DNA of 64,000 nucleotides from Pseudomonas sivasensis (GTDB lineage: Bacteria > Pseudomonadota > Gammaproteobacteria > Pseudomonadales > Pseudomonadaceae): positions 62,001-126,000 of the forward strand of contig NZ_JAAOWU010000011.1 of NCBI RefSeq assembly GCF_013778505.1. The letters are read 5' to 3'. A program made the translations under genes and the position numbers. This document shows, piece by piece, positions 61,255 to 64,000 of the stretch; position 1 is the stretch's first letter, and every line of letters starts with the position of its first letter. Below the pieces are notes generated by a model. It worked only from the letters and a program-made list of their open reading frames with translations, was not told where the DNA came from and ran no database searches.

Positions 61255-62112
61255 ATGGCGACGCTGCTGGTGCTGTGCCGCTTTGTGCATTTCATCGTCG
61301 TGTTGCTGATGTTCGGGGCCTGTGTGTTCAGGCCCTGGCTCCTGGGCGCCAAACCGCAGCCCGTGCTGGACCGACAATTGTTGCGCCTGACCCGTGGCCT
61401 GGCATGGACTGCCCTCGCGTCGGGTGTGATCTGGTTAATGTTGATCACCGTCAGCATGGCGGGCTCATGGGCGGCGGCGCTGGAACCGTCAACCGTGCAG
61501 TTAGTGCTGGGCAAGACCTTTTTTGGCCAGGTATGGACCTGGCATCTGATGTTGAATGGGTTGCTGGCCATCGCCCTGATGACCGCGTGGAAGGCCCCGC
61601 GCCTGCCGCTGATCACACTCTTGCTGATGACCCTCGCGCCGGTCGGCCATGGCGCCATGCTCGACGGGCTGAGCGGGCAGCTGTTGATCCTCAACCAGGT
61701 GGTGCACCTGATGTGCGTCGGTGCATGGTTGGGTGGGTTATTGCTGCTGGTTATGATCCTCAGGCAATCGAACCGTGATGAGCTGGCACCTGTCCTGCGT
61801 CGTTTCAGTGGCGTGGGCTATGGCCTGGTCGCGGGCCTGCTGGTGACTGGCTTGATCAATGTGCGCGTACTGACCGGGCAACTGTGGCCCACGCCGTTGT
61901 TCAGTGGTTTTGCCCTGATTCTGTTGATCAAGGTGATGCTGGTGTTGGGCATGTTGGCCCTGGCACTGCTGAACCGGCTGCGCCTTGATCGTTGCGAACA
62001 GCAGCTGGGCAGTTTGAAGGCCAGCGTGATGGTGGAGTGGCTGCTGGGTGTTTGCGCAGTAGCCGCTGTTTCGCTCCTCGGCACTTTGCCGCCGATGGTC
62101 CTGGCGGACTGA
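61255..62112 (+). CDS. copD: copper resistance protein CopD
   Basis: 285 residues, about eight membrane segments (RFVHFIVVLLMFGACVF; NQVVHLMCVGAWLGGLLLLVMIL; VAGLLVTGLINVRVLTG). Inner-membrane partner of CopC. Starts 3 nt after the copC stop, so it forms an operon with it. Confidence 0.92.
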   Translation: MATLLVLCRFVHFIVVLLMFGACVFRPWLLGAKPQPVLDRQLLRLTRGLAWTALASGVIWLMLITVSMAGSWAAALEPSTVQLVLGKTFFGQVWTWHLMLNGLLAIALMTAWKAPRLPLITLLLMTLAPVGHGAMLDGLSGQLLILNQVVHLMCVGAWLGGLLLLVMILRQSNRDELAPVLRRFSGVGYGLVAGLLVTGLINVRVLTGQLWPTPLFSGFALILLIKVMLVLGMLALALLNRLRLDRCEQQLGSLKASVMVEWLLGVCAVAAVSLLGTLPPMVLAD

Positions 62113-62120
62113 ATATAGAA

Positions 62121-62231
62121 GGGGCGGTGCGACGATTCGCATGGCTTCCGATGGCGGTGTATCAGCGACATCATCTGTGGCTGACCCACTGCTATAAGGG
62201 GCAAGTCGAATCGTCGCACCGCCCCTCCCAC
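62121..62231. repeat. variant paired REP after copD
   Basis: Perfect 19-bp inverted repeat GGGGCGGTGCGACGATTCG (62121-62139 with 62207-62225). A second REP family, distinct from the GTGGGAGGGGGCTTGC type, though both occur as half-sites near 50239 and 60090. Confidence 0.92.
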
Positions 62232-62259
62232 ATTGACTGTTCCCGCCTTTACTTAGTCA

Positions 62260-62335
62260 TCGTATAACTTCTGCTTGACACTCCAAGAAAACCCCGCAAA
62301 TATCCGCCCTGATGTTGTACGACGACGTATAACAA
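62260..62335. promoter_or_regulatory. GntR-like operator candidates before the OprD gene
   Basis: TCGTATAACTT (62260-62270), TTGTACGACGA (62315-62325) and overlapping ACGTATAACAA (62325-62335) resemble the TNGTNNNACNA sites of FadR-type GntR regulators. A related TCGTATGACTA occurs before udh. Confidence 0.4.
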
Positions 62336-62369
62336 ATAATAAAAACAACAAATCAAAGGGAGCGTCACT

Positions 62370-63632
62370 GTGAGTCAATTCGCCCGTAATTCCTCGTCGT
62401 GTATCGGCCTTATCGGTCTCGGCGGCCTGGCCTTCACCCTGCCCCTCATCACCCACGCCGAAGGTTTTGTCGACGACGCCAAAGCCACGCTCAACCTGCG
62501 CAACGCCTACTTCAACCGCAACTTCACCAACCCGGCAAACGCCCAGGGCAAGGCCGAAGAGTGGACGCAGAGTTTCATTCTCGATGCCAAGTCGGGCTTC
62601 ACCCAGGGCACGGTGGGTTTCGGCCTTGATGTGTTGGGCCTGTATTCCCAGAAACTGGATGGCGGCAAAGGCACTGGCGGTACCCAATTGCTGCCAATCC
62701 ACGATGACGGCCGCCCCGCCGACAACTTCGGACGCCTGGGTGTGGCGCTGAAAACCCGACTGTCGAAGACCGAACTGAAGGTCGGCGAATGGATGCCGGT
62801 GCTGCCGATCCTGCGTTCCGACGATGGTCGCTCCCTGCCCCAGACCTTTCGCGGCGGCCAGGTGACGTCCAACGAGATCGCCGGCCTGACCCTTTACGGC
62901 GGCCAGTTCCGTGGCAACAGCCCGCGCAACGACGCGAGCATGGAAGACATGTTCATGAACGGCAAAGCGGCATTCACCTCCGACCGGTTCAACTTCGGCG
63001 GCGGCGAATACAGCTTCAATGACAAGCGCACCCAGGTCGGCCTGTGGTACGCCGAACTGAGCGACATTTACCAGCAGCGCTACGTCAACCTCACCCACAG
63101 CCAGCCGGTAGGCGACTGGACGTTGGGCGCCAACCTCGGTTTCTTCAGCGGCAAGGAAGACGGCAGCGCCCTGGCCGGCGACCTGGACAACAAGACCACC
63201 TTCGCCCTGCTCTCGGCCAAATACGGCGGCAACACCTTCTATGTGGGCCTGCAAAAACTCACCGGCGACAGCGTGTGGATGCGCGTCAACGGCACCAGCG
63301 GCGGCACCCTGGCCAACGACAGTTACAACGCCAGCTATGACAACGCCAAGGAAAAATCCTGGCAGGTGCGACATGACTTCAACTTCGTGGTGCTCGGCGT
63401 ACCGGGGCTGACCCTGATGAACCGCTACATCAGCGGCAGCAACGTGCACACCGGGGCGATCACTGATGGCAAGGAGTGGGGGCGTGAGTCGGAGCTGGCC
63501 TACACCGTGCAGAGCGGTGCGTTGAAGAACCTGAACGTTAAGTGGCGGAACTCGACCATGCGTCGGGATTTCAGCACCAACGAGTTCGACGAAAACCGGA
63601 TCTTTATCAGCTATCCAATCTCCCTGCTGTAG
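62370..63632 (+). CDS. OprD-family outer membrane porin
   Basis: 420 residues from GTG 62370 with AGGGAG upstream. Signal peptide ending at THAEGFVDDAKATLNLRNAYFNRNF, the OprD start; LPILRSDDGRSLPQTFRGGQV and terminal NEFDENRIFISYPISLL match the family. Substrate-specific channel; adjacency to uronate dehydrogenase suggests uptake of a hexuronate or aldarate such as glucuronate, galacturonate or glucarate (inference). Confidence 0.93.
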   Translation: MSQFARNSSSCIGLIGLGGLAFTLPLITHAEGFVDDAKATLNLRNAYFNRNFTNPANAQGKAEEWTQSFILDAKSGFTQGTVGFGLDVLGLYSQKLDGGKGTGGTQLLPIHDDGRPADNFGRLGVALKTRLSKTELKVGEWMPVLPILRSDDGRSLPQTFRGGQVTSNEIAGLTLYGGQFRGNSPRNDASMEDMFMNGKAAFTSDRFNFGGGEYSFNDKRTQVGLWYAELSDIYQQRYVNLTHSQPVGDWTLGANLGFFSGKEDGSALAGDLDNKTTFALLSAKYGGNTFYVGLQKLTGDSVWMRVNGTSGGTLANDSYNASYDNAKEKSWQVRHDFNFVVLGVPGLTLMNRYISGSNVHTGAITDGKEWGRESELAYTVQSGALKNLNVKWRNSTMRRDFSTNEFDENRIFISYPISLL

Positions 63633-63663
63633 AGCTCAGTCTCCCAGCCCAAGAAAATCCCCT

Positions 63664-63750
63664 GTGGGAGGGGGCTTGCTCCCGATGGCGGTGGGTCAGT
63701 AGCAGATGCATTCACTGGCACGCCCTCATTGAGGGCAAGCCCTCTCCCGC
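63664..63750. repeat. paired REP between OprD gene and udh
   Basis: GTGGGAGGGGGCTTGCTCCC and a diverged inverted copy (GGGCAAGCCCTCTCCCGC), 87 nt. Confidence 0.85.
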
Positions 63751-63816
63751 ATTTTGCTCCGCACTCTGTCCGCAAGAACGTTGACAACCTGGGGGCTCCC
63801 TAACAATACTTCGGCA

Positions 63817-63827
63817 TAGTCATACGA
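63817..63827. promoter_or_regulatory. GntR-like operator candidate before udh
   Basis: TCGTATGACTA on the minus strand fits TNGTNNNACNA and shares CGTAT-AC with the sites before the OprD gene, so one regulator may control both. Confidence 0.4.
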
Positions 63828-63855
63828 CAACCTACAACAAAAATTTGGAATCCCC

Positions 63856-64000
63856 ATGACCACGACCACCCCCGCTCCCTTCAACCGCCTGCTGCTCACC
63901 GGTGCCGCCGGTGGCCTCGGTAAAGTCCTGCGCGAGCGTCTGCGCCCTTACGCCCAAGTACTGCGCCTGTCCGACATCGCCGCCATGGCCCCGGCTGCCG
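63856..64000 (+). CDS. udh: uronate dehydrogenase, 5' part
   Basis: 48 codons before the window ends. FNRLLLTGAAGGLGKVLRERL is the NAD-binding start of uronate dehydrogenase; RLSDIAAMAPAA continues it. Oxidises glucuronate/galacturonate to aldaric acid lactones in the oxidative uronate pathway. TTGGAA lies upstream of the ATG. C-terminal part not visible. Confidence 0.85.
   Translation, partial: MTTTTPAPFNRLLLTGAAGGLGKVLRERLRPYAQVLRLSDIAAMAPAA

Overview
The window looks like chromosomal DNA from a Pseudomonas of the P. fluorescens group. The evidence is high-GC coding sequence, the tig-clpP-clpX-lon-hupB-ppiD block next to a His/Arg/Leu/His tRNA cluster and folD, pseudomonad catabolic clusters (phnWX, pyd, oprD-udh), and many short REP palindromes with a REP-associated tyrosine transposase (RAYT). 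No phage, plasmid or conventional IS element is visible.

Layout. 1-1846: a catalase-family peroxidase (cut by the left edge) divergent from an ECF sigma/anti-sigma pair; both directions carry the same promoter motif, GGAATA-N15-CGTCTC. 1843-8158: a Csu-type chaperone-usher pilus operon (four SCPU subunits, chaperone, usher, tip protein). 8346-12065: zapE, an LRR-protein kinase fusion and a YebC-family gene, with a 480-bp tandem duplication between the last two. 12174-17564: 2-aminoethylphosphonate use (transporter, two LysR regulators, phnW, phnX). 17679-30785: mostly single genes, namely cytochrome b561, a PLP deaminase, fadH, a nitrilase-fold protein without its catalytic Cys, AraC and MarR regulators, an orphan pyruvate-dehydrogenase-type E1, a DUF2242 lipoprotein, LysR plus MFS pump, and GNAT. 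30885-39415: ppiD, hupB, lon, clpX, clpP, tig, all on the minus strand, with a heat-shock-type promoter before lon and a decayed tRNA-Asp-like element behind hupB. 40016-40494: four tRNAs. 40770-44208: folD, pbpG and small envelope proteins. 44403-50206: an RND tripartite efflux operon in the order permease-adaptor-outer-membrane factor. 50207-52414: RAYT, REPs and a five-copy 300-bp tandem array. 52348-60769: reductive pyrimidine catabolism (amidohydrolase, NCS1 permease, dihydropyrimidinase, PreT, PreA, TetR regulator). 60886-62112: copC-copD. 62370-64000: OprD porin and the start of uronate dehydrogenase.

The most striking pattern is that four separate tandem duplications in the window all contain or begin at REP sequences: 480 bp x2 (10421-11379), 53 bp x2 (50320-50425), 300 bp x5 (50915-52414) and 47 bp x2 (59992-60085). 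The two large ones each join the 3' end of a plus-strand gene, a REP hairpin and the 3' end of the convergent gene. The 300-bp array begins about three codons before the probable catalytic tyrosine codon of the RAYT, and that codon is TAG in every extra copy.

Start codons were moved inward from the longest reading frame wherever a Shine-Dalgarno or family alignment favoured it. All functional assignments come from motifs read in the translated sequence; no database search was possible.
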